64,000 bases of DNA from JAQWRV01 sp045564915 (GCA_045564915.1 JBJLGL010000011.1:62001-126000), one strand, 5' to 3'; shown: positions 1 to 9,454, counted from the first letter of the stretch. Made by a program: numbers and translations. The notes: generated from the letters alone by a model not told the origin.

Positions 1-1174
1 CTTCAGGGACATCATCGGTTAGCGTATCGTTTTCGAGCGCTCCCCTAAGAGTTGATTCGCTTCGTCTGTTTCGAGCGGTAAGCCGTTCCACAGTAGCTGG
101 CATAACAGTAATGTCCGGCTCAATCCCGGTGCCCTGAATCGATCGGCCCGATGGAGTATAGTAGCGTGCTGTGGTCAGTCTCATAGCGCTTGAGTCCTGC
201 ATCGGCATGATGGTCTGTACGGATCCCTTGCCAAAGGACTTGGTGCCCAGAATGACAGCCCGGCCGTGATCCTGTAGGGCGCCTGCCACAATTTCAGAAG
301 CTGAGGCAGATCCGTCATTGATCAGTACAACGATAGGCAGTCCATCGGCAAGGTCGCCTTTCTTTGCTGCCCGGCGCTCAGTCTCCTCGCTACGGCGAGT
401 CCGGGTAGAAACAATCTCACCACGATCAAGAAAGGTATCAGTCACAGAAACGGCTTGATCCAGCAGGCCACCCGGATTGCTTCTTAAGTCAAGAACATAA
501 CCTTTAAGGCTGCTCCCGAGCTCATTCTTTATGCTTTCAATGCCACTTTCCAGGCCGCTCTGCGTTTGTTCATTAAACGAGGTAATACGCAGGTAGCCGA
601 TGTCGCCTTCGACGCGATAGCGAACAGAACGGATTTGAATGATTGCGCGTGTTAGTGTTACGTCAAATGGCTCAAGACCCACCCGGCGTATGGTGATAAT
701 TATATCAGTGTCCACAGGCCCACGCATTAGTTCGACCGCTTCTCCTAATGTGAGGCCGAGCACGCTCTCCCCATCGATGCCCGTAATGTAATCGCCAGGT
801 TGAATTCCAGCCATGAAAGCCGGGGTGTCATCGATCGGTGATACGACTTTGACAAATCCATTTTCCAATACAACTTCAATACCGAGTCCGCCGAACTCAC
901 CCTTTGTTTGTTCCTGCATGTCTTCAAAACTTTTTGCAGATAAGAAACTGGAGTGGGGATCTAAAGAAGTCAGCATTCCATTAATAGCACCCTCTATCAG
1001 TTCTTGATCAGACACCTGTTCAACATAATCTTTACGGACACGCTCAAAGACATTTCCAAAAAGTTCTAGTTGTCGGTAGGTGTCCTCAGCAAACTTATCG
1101 TCATTTGAAACGGACTGTGCCTCTGCGGCACTGCAAGCTAAAGTACATAAAACTATTACAAATGTAAGGGTCAT
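1..1174 (-). CDS. ctpA: Carboxy-terminal processing peptidase (S41), 3' part outside window
   Basis: Periplasmic Ser/Lys protease of the tail-specific (CtpA/Prc) family, which trims C-termini of envelope proteins. The frame is open from ATG at 1174 to the window edge, giving about 391 residues; the C-terminal end is missing because of the window, not a mutation. Visible are a signal peptide (about residues 1-19, ending AEA), a PDZ domain (about 95-175), the serine motif GSASASE (about 288-294) and the lysine motif SFGKG (Lys about 316). The start overlaps the envC stop by four bases (ATGA), so translation is probably coupled. The gpmI-envC-ctpA order is common in alphaproteobacteria. Confidence 0.93.
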   Translation of the reverse strand, partial: MTLTFVIVLCTLACSAAEAQSVSNDDKFAEDTYRQLELFGNVFERVRKDYVEQVSDQELIEGAINGMLTSLDPHSSFLSAKSFEDMQEQTKGEFGGLGIEVVLENGFVKVVSPIDDTPAFMAGIQPGDYITGIDGESVLGLTLGEAVELMRGPVDTDIIITIRRVGLEPFDVTLTRAIIQIRSVRYRVEGDIGYLRITSFNEQTQSGLESGIESIKNELGSSLKGYVLDLRSNPGGLLDQAVSVTDTFLDRGEIVSTRTRRSEETERRAAKKGDLADGLPIVVLINDGSASASEIVAGALQDHGRAVILGTKSFGKGSVQTIMPMQDSSAMRLTTARYYTPSGRSIQGTGIEPDITVMPATVERLTARNRRSESTLRGALENDTLTDDVPE

Positions 1175-2439
1175 CCACGGATCTCATTGTTGTTTGCTGC
1201 CAACCAAGGCAACGGATTAATAGGCTGGCCTTCCCGGCGAAACTCCAAGTAAAGTGAGGGCAAGCCACTAGAGGCCATAACACCCACAGGCTCTCCGGCC
1301 AATACAATTTGGCCAACTGTTCCATAAAAACGGTCCATACCGGCCAATAAAGTATGGTATCCCTCGCTGTGTTCCAGGATCAAGAGTTTGCCATATCCCC
1401 TAAATGGGCCGGAAAAGACGATAACTGCGTCAAATGGAGATACAACCTGTGCATCTATTAGTGTTTTAAACACGATTCCCTTTGCGCGGACGTCACCTTC
1501 TGTAGCCTCACCATAGCGCTGTGTGAGTCGTCCCATGACTGGTAACGGCAGAGTGCCACGAGCTTGTGTCATTGATCTGACTAACAATGGCGAAGCGGGG
1601 CGGCGAGCCACTACAATATCTACCGATGGAGTATTACCGTTTGGTGGTTTCTGAGCCGCAGGCTGCGCCACTTCTTTGGCTTGCCTCTTCCGCTCAGCAA
1701 TTACAATGTTAAGAAGGTCCCTTAGATTATAAGCCTCCTTAGATAGTTCTTCCATACGCTTTGCTGCATCGCTAGCGCGCTGCTCGAAACCCGCCCTTAG
1801 TTTAGCTTTTTCTGCAAATATTTCTTCCAATCGCGATTGAGCTTGAAGCAAGGCAGCAGCGTTCGCGGCGACGTCATTTCGGTGTTGAATGATCTCAATT
1901 TCAGTTTGATAAAGAGCGTCAAGATCAGTACGGAGTATAGCAGTATTTCTTGTCAAAGCTGGCACTGCCGCCGATAAAACTAATCCAGAGCGAATCGCAT
2001 CAGAGGGTCTCAAGGGCTGGAGTAGCAATGCGTCAGTCGGCCGAATAGCTAACCTCTGCAGTGCCATAAGGGCATTACGCATCTGCACATCTTTTTTCTT
2101 CAATGCCACTGACAAGGCTGCCCGGCGGGTTTCTAGGGTATCTAGCTGAGTCTCTATCTGAATAAGAGTTTTTTCGTGTTCTTGCACACTCCGGGCCGCG
2201 CTAATAATCCTCTCACGGATGGCTTTTTCATCCTCCACCATACCTGCGGCACGACGCATCGCGTCCTCCTGCGCTGCCAGTTCCCGTTCAATATCCTTCT
2301 TGACTGCTTCCAAATCAGCTTCATTGGGGATGCTGTATTCCTCTTGGCCCAAGGCAGGAAAAATAAGTAGTGAAGAAGCAACGCTCAGGATGGAAAGGTG
2401 GAGCGATATTAGCGGAATAATAGCTCTACTCAAAAGCAC
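1171..2439 (-). CDS. envC: Murein hydrolase activator EnvC-like, degenerate M23 domain
   Basis: A 422-residue exported protein. It has a hydrophobic N-terminus (about 1-31), long coiled coils (about 40-240), a proline-rich linker and a C-terminal LytM/M23 domain (about 300-415). The zinc ligands of active M23 peptidases are missing: the usual HxxxD position reads GIVFKTLIDA and the usual HxH reads YLEFR. That is the signature of EnvC-type activators, which switch on amidases at the division septum instead of cutting peptidoglycan. It overlaps gpmI by 14 bases and ctpA by 4, so the three genes form one unit. Confidence 0.88.
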   Translation of the reverse strand: MLLSRAIIPLISLHLSILSVASSLLIFPALGQEEYSIPNEADLEAVKKDIERELAAQEDAMRRAAGMVEDEKAIRERIISAARSVQEHEKTLIQIETQLDTLETRRAALSVALKKKDVQMRNALMALQRLAIRPTDALLLQPLRPSDAIRSGLVLSAAVPALTRNTAILRTDLDALYQTEIEIIQHRNDVAANAAALLQAQSRLEEIFAEKAKLRAGFEQRASDAAKRMEELSKEAYNLRDLLNIVIAERKRQAKEVAQPAAQKPPNGNTPSVDIVVARRPASPLLVRSMTQARGTLPLPVMGRLTQRYGEATEGDVRAKGIVFKTLIDAQVVSPFDAVIVFSGPFRGYGKLLILEHSEGYHTLLAGMDRFYGTVGQIVLAGEPVGVMASSGLPSLYLEFRREGQPINPLPWLAANNNEIRG

Positions 2440-4045
2440 GACGTGGTGCTTTAGCGGTTTCTATTAGCAGTGAATCGCCAGTCATTACCTCTGGTTTTTT
2501 TTGCCCCATCAGGTCTAGGATTGTTGGCGATATGTCTGACAGTCGTCCATTCTCGAGTCCAATGATGCTCTCGGGGCCGTTGACTAGAACCAAGGGAACA
2601 AAACCTACCGTATGTGAGGTATGCGGGCCGCCGTCTTTGGGATCCACCATGCATTCACAGTTGCCGTGGTCTGCTGTCACTAGCATTGTGCCACCAGTTT
2701 CTTTCACTGCCTCCTCCAACCTCAGAAGGCAGACGTCTAGAGTTGCTGCAGCTTTTATAGCAGCAGACAATATACCCGTATGCCCAACCATATCACCGTT
2801 GGCATAATTTACGACAATGAGATCAAAACAATCTGACAAGATAGCTTCGACTAGTTTATCCGTGACTTCCAGGGCTGACATCGCAGGGGCTAGATCGTAG
2901 GTGGTGACCTTGGGGCTAGGAACTAGTATCCGTTTTTCCCGTGGAAACTCGGCTTCGATACCTCCATTAAAGAAGAAGGTAACGTGAGCATACTTCTCTG
3001 TTTCAGCGATGCGCAGCTGTGCCAACCCTTGATTAGCGATAACCTCACCAATGGTTTTCTTTGGCGACTCTGAGGAAAATATAGTAGCCATCTTGCTGGC
3101 AAGCGAAGTCGAATATTCTGTCATGCCCAAGACCGCAGCAAACGCTGATTTTTTCTTGCGCACAAATCCGTCGAAGTCGGAGTCCAAAAGTGCGGTCAGA
3201 AGCTCTCGCACCCGATCAGACCTGAAATTAGCCATGAGAAGCCCATCTCCATCGGCCATTCCGGTATAACCTCCTATTATGGCGGGCTCAATAAATTCAT
3301 CAGTTAAATCGTTGCTGTAGGATGTGGTAATGGCATTAAGAGCATTTGCATGTTTTTTTCCCTTACCTTCTACCAAGGCTGTATATGTTTGCTCTACCCT
3401 ATCCCATCGCTTGTCACGATCCATTGCATAAAACCGTCCGGATACTGTAGCGATAGACACATTGCCCAGTCCCTCAAGGCTAGAAATAAACTTAGCCATG
3501 TAGTCATAAGCAGATTTTGGAGCTGTATCGCGCCCATCAAGAAAAGCGTGAACGCGAACCGGAATACCGTTCTCACATAATATCTTAGCGAGTGCTGACA
3601 TGTGGTCTTGGTGCGAATGAACCCCGCCGGGCGAAACTAAACCCATTAGATGGCAGCAACCGCTGCTTTGTTTAAGACCGCCAATGAATTGAACCAGTGT
3701 TGCTTGGTCTGCTAAGCCGCCGTTTTCTATCACTTTATTGATACGGCCTAAATCTTGCAGAACTATCCGGCCAGCGCCTATGTTCATGTGGCCAACTTCT
3801 GAATTACCCATCTGTCCATCGGGCAGGCCAACGTCAATACCGCTAGTTTTGATCAGGGCATGAGGTAAACTACCATTGGATTCTGCAGTCCAGCGGTCCC
3901 ATGTGGGGGTATCGGCCATGGCGATAGCATTGTTTTCAGTTTCCGTGCGATGTCCCCAACCATCGAGGATGCACAATACTAATGGGCGCGGGCGACTTTG
4001 TTTTTTCTTGCTCTGAGTCATAGCCTTGTGGATAACTTGGTTCAT
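2426..4045 (-). CDS. gpmI: 2,3-bisphosphoglycerate-independent phosphoglycerate mutase
   Basis: Interconverts 3- and 2-phosphoglycerate in glycolysis and gluconeogenesis using two Mn ions and a phosphoserine. The 539-residue length is slightly above the usual 510-515 because of a short extension at the N-terminus. Motifs seen are LDGWGHR near the N-terminus, the catalytic-serine motif GNSEVGHMNIGAGR, DGRDT and the late metal-binding TADHGNCE. The start could be ATG 4045 or ATG 4021 (MTQSKKK); neither has a strong ribosome site, and the second gives a more typical length. It is the first gene of the gpmI-envC-ctpA unit and runs divergently from the SRP RNA. Confidence 0.95.
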   Translation of the reverse strand: MNQVIHKAMTQSKKKQSRPRPLVLCILDGWGHRTETENNAIAMADTPTWDRWTAESNGSLPHALIKTSGIDVGLPDGQMGNSEVGHMNIGAGRIVLQDLGRINKVIENGGLADQATLVQFIGGLKQSSGCCHLMGLVSPGGVHSHQDHMSALAKILCENGIPVRVHAFLDGRDTAPKSAYDYMAKFISSLEGLGNVSIATVSGRFYAMDRDKRWDRVEQTYTALVEGKGKKHANALNAITTSYSNDLTDEFIEPAIIGGYTGMADGDGLLMANFRSDRVRELLTALLDSDFDGFVRKKKSAFAAVLGMTEYSTSLASKMATIFSSESPKKTIGEVIANQGLAQLRIAETEKYAHVTFFFNGGIEAEFPREKRILVPSPKVTTYDLAPAMSALEVTDKLVEAILSDCFDLIVVNYANGDMVGHTGILSAAIKAAATLDVCLLRLEEAVKETGGTMLVTADHGNCECMVDPKDGGPHTSHTVGFVPLVLVNGPESIIGLENGRLSDISPTILDLMGQKKPEVMTGDSLLIETAKAPRRAFE

Positions 4046-4142
4046 CGAAGTGATTCTAGATATTTTTGAAGGGTCTGTTCGTCTTTGGCAAGCTTTTGCC
4101 TCACAATCTGTCCGGAAGTTACATTAAAGCTGCTAGAATTCC

Positions 4143-4171
4143 TTGCGCATCCGCCGCTCACGTTTGATATA
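4143..4171 (+). promoter_or_regulatory. Probable sigma-70 promoter of the SRP RNA gene
   Basis: TTGCGC (4143-4148), a 17-base spacer and GATATA (4166-4171). This places the transcription start about seven bases further on, exactly where the SRP RNA helix begins. Position and spacing support it; the call is by eye. Confidence 0.6.
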
Positions 4172-4178
4172 GTGTTAC

Positions 4179-4276
4179 TGAGGGACTGGCGGCGGACAGG
4201 CGCCTCGCCAACCCGGTCAGGTCCGGAAGGAAGCAGCCGTAACGAGTTTCCGCTTGGGTCGCCGTCAGGACCTCAC
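4179..4276 (+). ncRNA. ffs: Small SRP RNA (4.5S)
   Basis: RNA of the signal recognition particle, the partner of Ffh in co-translational membrane targeting. The conserved apical domain is present at about 4217-4240 (GGTCAGGTCCGGAAGGAAGC, then AGCC and the matching strand). The ends pair: TGAGG at 4179-4183 with CCTCA at 4271-4275, and CTGGCGGC with GTCGCCGTCAG, giving one long hairpin of about 98 nt. A T-rich stretch follows. Its location directly ahead of dnaX is a known alphaproteobacterial arrangement. A longer open frame reads through it from 4085, but the RNA is the real feature. Confidence 0.95.
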
Positions 4277-4318
4277 CGTGTCTTTCTTGTACCTTCTTAC
4301 TTCACGGAAAAGCGCTCT

Positions 4319-6106
4319 ATGACCGACTATAACAAGGCACAAGGCGAGTCAGGGAAAAGGTCCATGATTCCGGACGCGATTGGAGATAACGGCTATCAAG
4401 TTTTGGCTCGCAAGTACCGTCCGACAAGGTTCCAGGACCTAGTTGGCCAGGAAACGGTCGTGCGCACGCTGAGTAACGCTATCGCCTCAAGTCGCGTGGC
4501 GCAGGCCTATATGCTCACCGGCGTCCGAGGGACGGGTAAAACCACAACAGCGCGCCTTATTGCCCGTTCACTCAATTGTATAGGGTCGGATGGAATCGGA
4601 GGGCCAACGGTATCGCCTTGTGGCCAATGTGAGCATTGTTGTGCCATTGCTGAAGACCGCCATGTGGATGTCCTAGAGTTGGATGCAGCGAGCAGAACAG
4701 GCGTCGATGATATCCGTGAGTTGTTGGATGGAGTCCGCTATCGCCCAACGTCGGCGCGCAACAAAATATATATTATTGATGAAGTGCACATGCTTTCTAC
4801 ACAGGCCTTTAATGCACTCCTAAAAACGCTAGAAGAGCCACCGCCGCATGTTAAGTTTATTTTTGCGACTACTGAGATCCGCAAAGTCCCAGTGACCGTA
4901 CTATCGCGGTGTCAGCGCTTTGATTTGCGGCGTATTGATGCTGACCATCTTTCTAAGTTGTTTGCTTCTATCGCTGAAAAGGAGAATGTGGCTGTCACCC
5001 AAGGTGCTCTTAAATTGATCGCACAGGCAGCTGACGGGTCAGCTCGGGATGGCCTATCGATTCTTGATCAGGCGATCTCGCAAGCGAGTGGCAGTGATAG
5101 TGAGGCTGAAATTGCTGAGGCAGCGATTCGTGATATGTTGGGCTTGGCTGACCGAGTTCAGATATTCGATCTGCTAGACGCTGTGCTACGCGGAAATATT
5201 AAAGATGGTCTCGTCTTGTTCACTAATCAATATAATTCTGGTGCAGATCCATTAGCTATTTTGCAAGATTTACTGGAGCTTACACACTGGCTTACACGCA
5301 TCAAAATTTCTCCTGAGGTTGTTAATAATGTGCTGGTGGCTGAAGCAGAGCGGACTCGCGGACTGGAAATGGCCAATGGCTTGTCTATGCCATCACTAAC
5401 CCGAACATGGCAAATGTTGCTAAAAGGTCTAGGTGAAGCTCGGATAGCACCCGTGCCGTTCCAGGCCGTGGAAATGACCCTAGTTCGTCTAGCCTATTCA
5501 GCAGAACTACCTTTGCCGGAGGAAGCGGTGAAGGCATTGCAGGATCAAGATCCAACTATGAACCATCCGCGTACCAAACCTTCTTCTTCACTACCCTCGC
5601 CGCCATCACATCAAGCGACTTCTGCTCCGATTAGGCGTGGCTTATCTTCTGTTGCCGCTGCAAAGGCAGAACCCGAAGGGACCCATGCCGTTGAGCCAAC
5701 ACAAAAAATCACGCCTGATATAGACCGAGATTCAGAGCCGAAAACTGTGGCAGAGGTTAGAATTAAGTCATTAGCTGATGTCGTAGTGTTATGCGATGCA
5801 CATCGACAAGCCGTGCTTGCCGGCCATCTGACTCATGCTGTTCACTTGGTTCGATTTGAGCCGGGCCATATTGAATTTAGGCCCACAGCGGGCACACCAC
5901 AAGATCTGGCCGGCAAGCTAAGTGCATTCCTCCATGAAATAACAAAAGAACGCTGGGTTGTGAGTATCTCCAATGCACAGGGCGCACCAACTCTCCACGA
6001 ACAAGTTGTTGCTAAGGTGTCTGCTGACCCAGTCGTGAAAGCTATTCTTGATTTTTTCCCGGGCGCGATTGTAGAGCGGGTTAAAAACTTGGATGGTAAT
6101 TCTTGA
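4319..6106 (+). CDS. dnaX: DNA polymerase III subunit gamma/tau
   Basis: Clamp-loader ATPase of the replicative polymerase. With ATG 4319 the protein has 595 residues. An upstream in-frame ATG at 4085 must be wrong because it would translate the SRP RNA. Visible are Walker A (GVRGTGKTTTARL), a four-cysteine zinc module (C..CGQCEHCC), Walker B (IIDEVHMLS) and the sensor SRC motif in the AAA+ part. A low-complexity Pro/Ser linker (about 425-500) and a C-terminal tau-like domain follow. ATG 4364 is a second possible start, with a purine-rich run just before it. I saw no A-AAA-AAG slippery site, so a frameshift gamma form is not evident. Confidence 0.95.
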   Translation: MTDYNKAQGESGKRSMIPDAIGDNGYQVLARKYRPTRFQDLVGQETVVRTLSNAIASSRVAQAYMLTGVRGTGKTTTARLIARSLNCIGSDGIGGPTVSPCGQCEHCCAIAEDRHVDVLELDAASRTGVDDIRELLDGVRYRPTSARNKIYIIDEVHMLSTQAFNALLKTLEEPPPHVKFIFATTEIRKVPVTVLSRCQRFDLRRIDADHLSKLFASIAEKENVAVTQGALKLIAQAADGSARDGLSILDQAISQASGSDSEAEIAEAAIRDMLGLADRVQIFDLLDAVLRGNIKDGLVLFTNQYNSGADPLAILQDLLELTHWLTRIKISPEVVNNVLVAEAERTRGLEMANGLSMPSLTRTWQMLLKGLGEARIAPVPFQAVEMTLVRLAYSAELPLPEEAVKALQDQDPTMNHPRTKPSSSLPSPPSHQATSAPIRRGLSSVAAAKAEPEGTHAVEPTQKITPDIDRDSEPKTVAEVRIKSLADVVVLCDAHRQAVLAGHLTHAVHLVRFEPGHIEFRPTAGTPQDLAGKLSAFLHEITKERWVVSISNAQGAPTLHEQVVAKVSADPVVKAILDFFPGAIVERVKNLDGNS

Positions 6107-6143
6107 TTCTCCCCCAACTAAAATCACCTTAAGGAGCACCATA

Positions 6144-6467
6144 ATGAAAAACCTTGGTGCGCTGATGAAGCAGGCGCAAGAGATGCAAGAAAAGGTGGGC
6201 GAGATGCAAGAGCGTCTCTCCGATATTGAAGTCGAAGGCTCATCCGGCGCTGGGCTCGTTACGGTCCTACTGTCCGGAAAATATGTAATGCGTAGTATAA
6301 GGATTGACCAAAGTCTTATAAAGCCAGATGAATCAGAGGTCCTTGAAGACCTAATTGTGGCCGCTACAAATGATGCCCGGGAACGGATAGAGGCGCGCAT
6401 GCAGGATGAAATGACTAAAGTCACAGGTGGTTTACAATTACCACCCGGCTTTAAGATGCCATTCTGA
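6144..6467 (+). CDS. ybaB: YbaB/EbfC family nucleoid-associated protein
   Basis: A 107-residue DNA-binding protein, usually a dimer, nearly always found between dnaX and recR. The start at ATG 6144 is set by an AAGGAG ribosome site at 6131-6136 and by the family N-terminus (MKNLGALMKQAQ, then a helix of Gln/Glu/Lys). The middle carries the conserved GLVTVLLSGK and the late IVAATNDA motif; the C-terminus ends in the Pro/Gly-rich tail LPPGFKMPF. It lies 37 bases after dnaX and 16 before recR, so it belongs to the same operon. Confidence 0.95.
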   Translation: MKNLGALMKQAQEMQEKVGEMQERLSDIEVEGSSGAGLVTVLLSGKYVMRSIRIDQSLIKPDESEVLEDLIVAATNDARERIEARMQDEMTKVTGGLQLPPGFKMPF

Positions 6468-6483
6468 AGGGTGCCATTACACC

Positions 6484-7077
6484 GTGGCTGGATCAGATAT
6501 AGAAGCCCTTATTGTTCAACTTGCGAAGTTGCCCGGTTTTGGACCGCGATCTTCGCGTCGTGCAGTGCTGGAATTACTCCAGAGAAAAGAAACGCTAATG
6601 ATGCCACTTATTCAATCGCTTCAGCGGGCTTCAGACAGCATTAGGATCTGCAATATTTGTGGAAATTTTGATGGGCAAGACCCTTGTGGAGTGTGCCAAG
6701 ATCCAAAGCGAGACGAATCCATTATCTGCGTTGTTGAAGCGGTCTCAGATTTATGGGCTCTTGAGCGAAGTGCTGCCTTCAGCGGTCTTTATCATGTAAC
6801 AGGTGGCATACTATCTCCGTTGGATGGGGTTGGTCCCGATGACCTTAATGTCATAGGCCTTATTACTAGGGCGCAGTCAGACACCGTGTCTGAAGTTGTC
6901 CTAGCCCTGAGTGCAACCGTTGACGGACAAAGTACGGCGCATTATTTAGCGGAGAGACTCGAAGATGCCGATGTCACTGTTTCCGGACTGGCCCACGGTG
7001 TCCCTGTCGGTGGAGAATTGGATTATCTAGACGACGGTACGCTCTCTGCGGCCTTAAAAGCACGGCGTCCGATCTAG
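6484..7077 (+). CDS. recR: Recombination protein RecR
   Basis: Works with RecF/RecO to load RecA on gapped DNA. The start is GTG 6484, giving 197 residues, the standard size; an in-frame ATG at 6427 would overlap ybaB and add a non-family extension. Seen are the helix-hairpin-helix GFGPRSSRR near the N-terminus, the four-cysteine zinc finger (CNIC..CGVC, about residues 57-72), the Toprim domain beginning IICVVEAVSDLWALE, and the conserved YHVTGGILSPLDGVGP. AAGGGTG at 6468-6474 could act as the ribosome site. It is the last gene of dnaX-ybaB-recR. Confidence 0.95.
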   Translation: MAGSDIEALIVQLAKLPGFGPRSSRRAVLELLQRKETLMMPLIQSLQRASDSIRICNICGNFDGQDPCGVCQDPKRDESIICVVEAVSDLWALERSAAFSGLYHVTGGILSPLDGVGPDDLNVIGLITRAQSDTVSEVVLALSATVDGQSTAHYLAERLEDADVTVSGLAHGVPVGGELDYLDDGTLSAALKARRPI

Positions 7078-7292
7078 CGTTGATTTATGGATATATATTA
7101 GGGGAAGCAATGTGCATTTGAGCGTCCTTTTGAGCCATATTTCCGCCAAAATCATACCTGAAACTTATATTGCTTACCCAGTATGTATTGTTAATAGAAG
7201 GGCATTGGGTCAAGCTGCACTTTCCTATGGTGGTACATAAGGCAGCTATGAAGAGCATCGCTTTAGAAAAGATAGATTGGAGTTACGGTAAA

Positions 7293-7973
7293 ATGACTAA
7301 CCAAAGTACCAAGCATTGTATTGCCGCCACTGTGGCAGTTTTTGCCCTTGTTGGGTGCGCTAGCCCCAAATACGTCGTTTCCGATGTAAGCCGTCATCAT
7401 AGCCTGCCTAGTACACCCTCTGGCGAGACATTTGCCATCGTTGCGTTTGATGATGAGCAAGAAGAAAGCCTCGCATTTGATTCTTACAGTGCTATCATTA
7501 GCCAGCATCTATCCAAGCTCGGGTTGCAAGATTCTAGCGGTGAGCAGGCAACACCCGATATCGTTGTCACACTGACATGGACTGTAGAAGGACCGAGCCC
7601 CAACGTTAAGTCCCGCTCCTCAGGATTTGGTTATAGCCTTGGATACGGCAATCGCTACAGTAATTTTGGTTACGGCTTTGGTGCTCCGTATGACAGCAGA
7701 ACTAGTACCCGGCAGATGTTCGTCCGCCGAGTTGAACTCACCCTTTATGATGGCGCTACCTACAATACTGAAGATCCGAAACAGCTCTTTGAGGGTGCGG
7801 CTGTAAGCACAGGTAGTAACGGTCAGATTGATCCCGTGATGCCTTATATTATACAGTCAATCTTTGATCAGTTTCCTGGCGCATCTGGGGAAACCCGTAC
7901 TGTGCGTGTGGAGGTTCCGCCTGATTCAGAGGCCGTTTTGACCCGCCAACTCAATTCGAACTCAGCAAAATAA
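7293..7973 (+). CDS. DUF4136-like outer-membrane lipoprotein
   Basis: A 226-residue predicted lipoprotein of unknown role. ATG 7293 gives a short signal peptide with the lipobox LVGC (lipid-bearing Cys at about residue 21); upstream ATGs at 7170 and 7245 would bury that signal. The mature part has a two-lobed pattern typical of DUF4136, with a Gly/Tyr/Ser-rich loop near residues 105-135 (repeated FGYSLGYG-like steps) followed by FVRRVELTLYDG. GGAG at 7279-7282 could be the ribosome site. It stands alone between recR and the convergent nfeD gene. The family call is moderate; the lipoprotein call is strong. Confidence 0.75.
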   Translation: MTNQSTKHCIAATVAVFALVGCASPKYVVSDVSRHHSLPSTPSGETFAIVAFDDEQEESLAFDSYSAIISQHLSKLGLQDSSGEQATPDIVVTLTWTVEGPSPNVKSRSSGFGYSLGYGNRYSNFGYGFGAPYDSRTSTRQMFVRRVELTLYDGATYNTEDPKQLFEGAAVSTGSNGQIDPVMPYIIQSIFDQFPGASGETRTVRVEVPPDSEAVLTRQLNSNSAK

Positions 7974-8015
7974 CGGCTAATTTTGTTAATCAATTAGTTC
8001 AAAACAAATACATAT

Positions 8016-8474
8016 TTACGCCGTCTTCTCTACTGCTTCGACTTGTAGGATAGAACCTTCAGCGGCGATTACCCGTACCTTAGTGCCACTAGGGAGGTCG
8101 GGGCCGTTAGCTAACCAAGAGCTGTCTCCTACATGAACGCGGCCGCGGCCGTTTACGATCGCTGTTTCCAGGGAAAAAATCTTCCCAATATATTGGTCTG
8201 CTCTCAGATTTAATTTTGGGTCTTCGGTAATGACTCTGCTTGGCCGCCACACCTTGCGGCCAACAACAACACTGACAATGCTAAGTAGTGCAAAAACGAC
8301 GAAAGAGATTTCCCAGCCGAGGTCCGGGAAGGCCCAGGCAACAATGCCTGTGATAACTGCCGCTATCGCCATCCAAAGGAATAAAATACCGGGCGCAGCT
8401 AATTCTAGAACGAAAAGCACTAGCGCGAAAACCCACCAAGTCCAATAATCAAGATCGCTTAAATAGGCTTCCAT
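8016..8474 (-). CDS. NfeD family membrane protein
   Basis: A 152-residue protein with three to four membrane segments (about residues 12-75) followed by a beta-rich OB-fold domain (about 90-150) containing GKIFSLETAIVNGRGRVHVGDSSW, a pattern typical of short NfeD proteins. NfeD proteins pair with SPFH/stomatin proteins and are thought to help organise or police membrane proteins. The SPFH partner gene ends only five bases before this start, so the two form a two-gene operon. Confidence 0.9.
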   Translation of the reverse strand: MEAYLSDLDYWTWWVFALVLFVLELAAPGILFLWMAIAAVITGIVAWAFPDLGWEISFVVFALLSIVSVVVGRKVWRPSRVITEDPKLNLRADQYIGKIFSLETAIVNGRGRVHVGDSSWLANGPDLPSGTKVRVIAAEGSILQVEAVEKTA

Positions 8475-8479
8475 TCGTT

Positions 8480-9454
8480 TCAGCCCCCACTATCCGGAAT
8501 CCGATTCGCGCGCGAGTCTGCAGAGGCCTCTTTGGAGTCTTCCATGCTAGTCTTGACTAGCTCTGCAATGCCACCGATAGCACCGATAACACTCGAAGCT
8601 TCTAGGGGCATTAGCACTAGTTTCTCGTTGGGCGAGTTTGCGAATGAACTTAAGGCGTCTACATATTTCTGCGCGACGAAATAATTGATTGCCTGAACAT
8701 CACCCTTTGCTATCGCTTCTGATACCATTGCCGTAGCCTTTGCTTCTGCTTCAGCCAGGCGCTCCCGTGCTTCGGCCTCTCTAAATGATGCTTCCTTTTC
8801 TCCCTCAGCCTGCAGAATTTGCGACTGTTTGTCTCCTTCAGCGCGCAGTATTGCTGATTGTCGGTCACCCTCTGCTTCTAGAATATCCGCGCGTTTCTCT
8901 CGCTCGGCCTTCATTTGCCTGGCCATAGCCTCAACCAAATCGCGTGGCGGAGAAATATCCTTAATTTCAATACGAGTAACCTTTACACCCCATGGGTTGG
9001 TTGCTTCGTCTACTACATCTAAAAGCCTTGCGTTGATCGCATCGCGCTGGGACAACAACTCATCCAAATCCATACCTCCCATGACGGTTCGGACATTAGT
9101 CATAGTTAAATTTAGGATGGCAATTTGTAGACCGCGGACTTCATAAGCTGCTTTACCGGCGTCGAGGACCTGAAAAAAGACAATGCCATCAACTGTAACC
9201 ATGGCATTGTCTTTTGTGATTACCTCCTGGGATGGCACATCCAGCACCTGTTCCATCATGTTCATCTTGGAGCCGATGGTTTCAATAAAAGGTGTGATGA
9301 GGTGTAGCCCCGGGGAAAATGTTCGAGTGAATTGTCCAAACCTTTCTATGGTGTAGTTCCAGCCTTGGGGCACTACCACTGCAGCTTTGAAGACAACAAT
9401 AATTCCCAGCAGGACGAAAAAGATGGCGAAAGTCGACGAGCCAAAGAATTCCAT
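8480..9454 (-). CDS. SPFH/stomatin-like membrane protein (QmcA type)
   Basis: A 324-residue membrane-anchored protein: one N-terminal membrane segment (about 8-28), then the SPFH/Band 7 domain (VVVPQGWNYTIERFGQF to about residue 200). A long Ala/Glu/Arg-rich coiled coil with repeated ILRAEGDKQS-like steps and a small conserved C-terminal region follow. These proteins form large rings in the inner membrane and regulate proteases or microdomains. It is the first gene of the SPFH-nfeD operon. QmcA or slipin are both reasonable names; I leave the symbol empty. Confidence 0.9.
   Translation of the reverse strand: MEFFGSSTFAIFFVLLGIIVVFKAAVVVPQGWNYTIERFGQFTRTFSPGLHLITPFIETIGSKMNMMEQVLDVPSQEVITKDNAMVTVDGIVFFQVLDAGKAAYEVRGLQIAILNLTMTNVRTVMGGMDLDELLSQRDAINARLLDVVDEATNPWGVKVTRIEIKDISPPRDLVEAMARQMKAEREKRADILEAEGDRQSAILRAEGDKQSQILQAEGEKEASFREAEARERLAEAEAKATAMVSEAIAKGDVQAINYFVAQKYVDALSSFANSPNEKLVLMPLEASSVIGAIGGIAELVKTSMEDSKEASADSRANRIPDSGG

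Noticed and set aside
4046..4160. Leftward frame ending in EQTLQKYLESLR just before gpmI
   Set aside because: It looks protein-like for about 40 codons but overlaps the SRP RNA promoter and has no start or family; treated as chance.
4085..4318. N-terminal extension of dnaX from ATG 4085
   Set aside because: It would translate the SRP RNA and its promoter; the family N-terminus begins after 4319.
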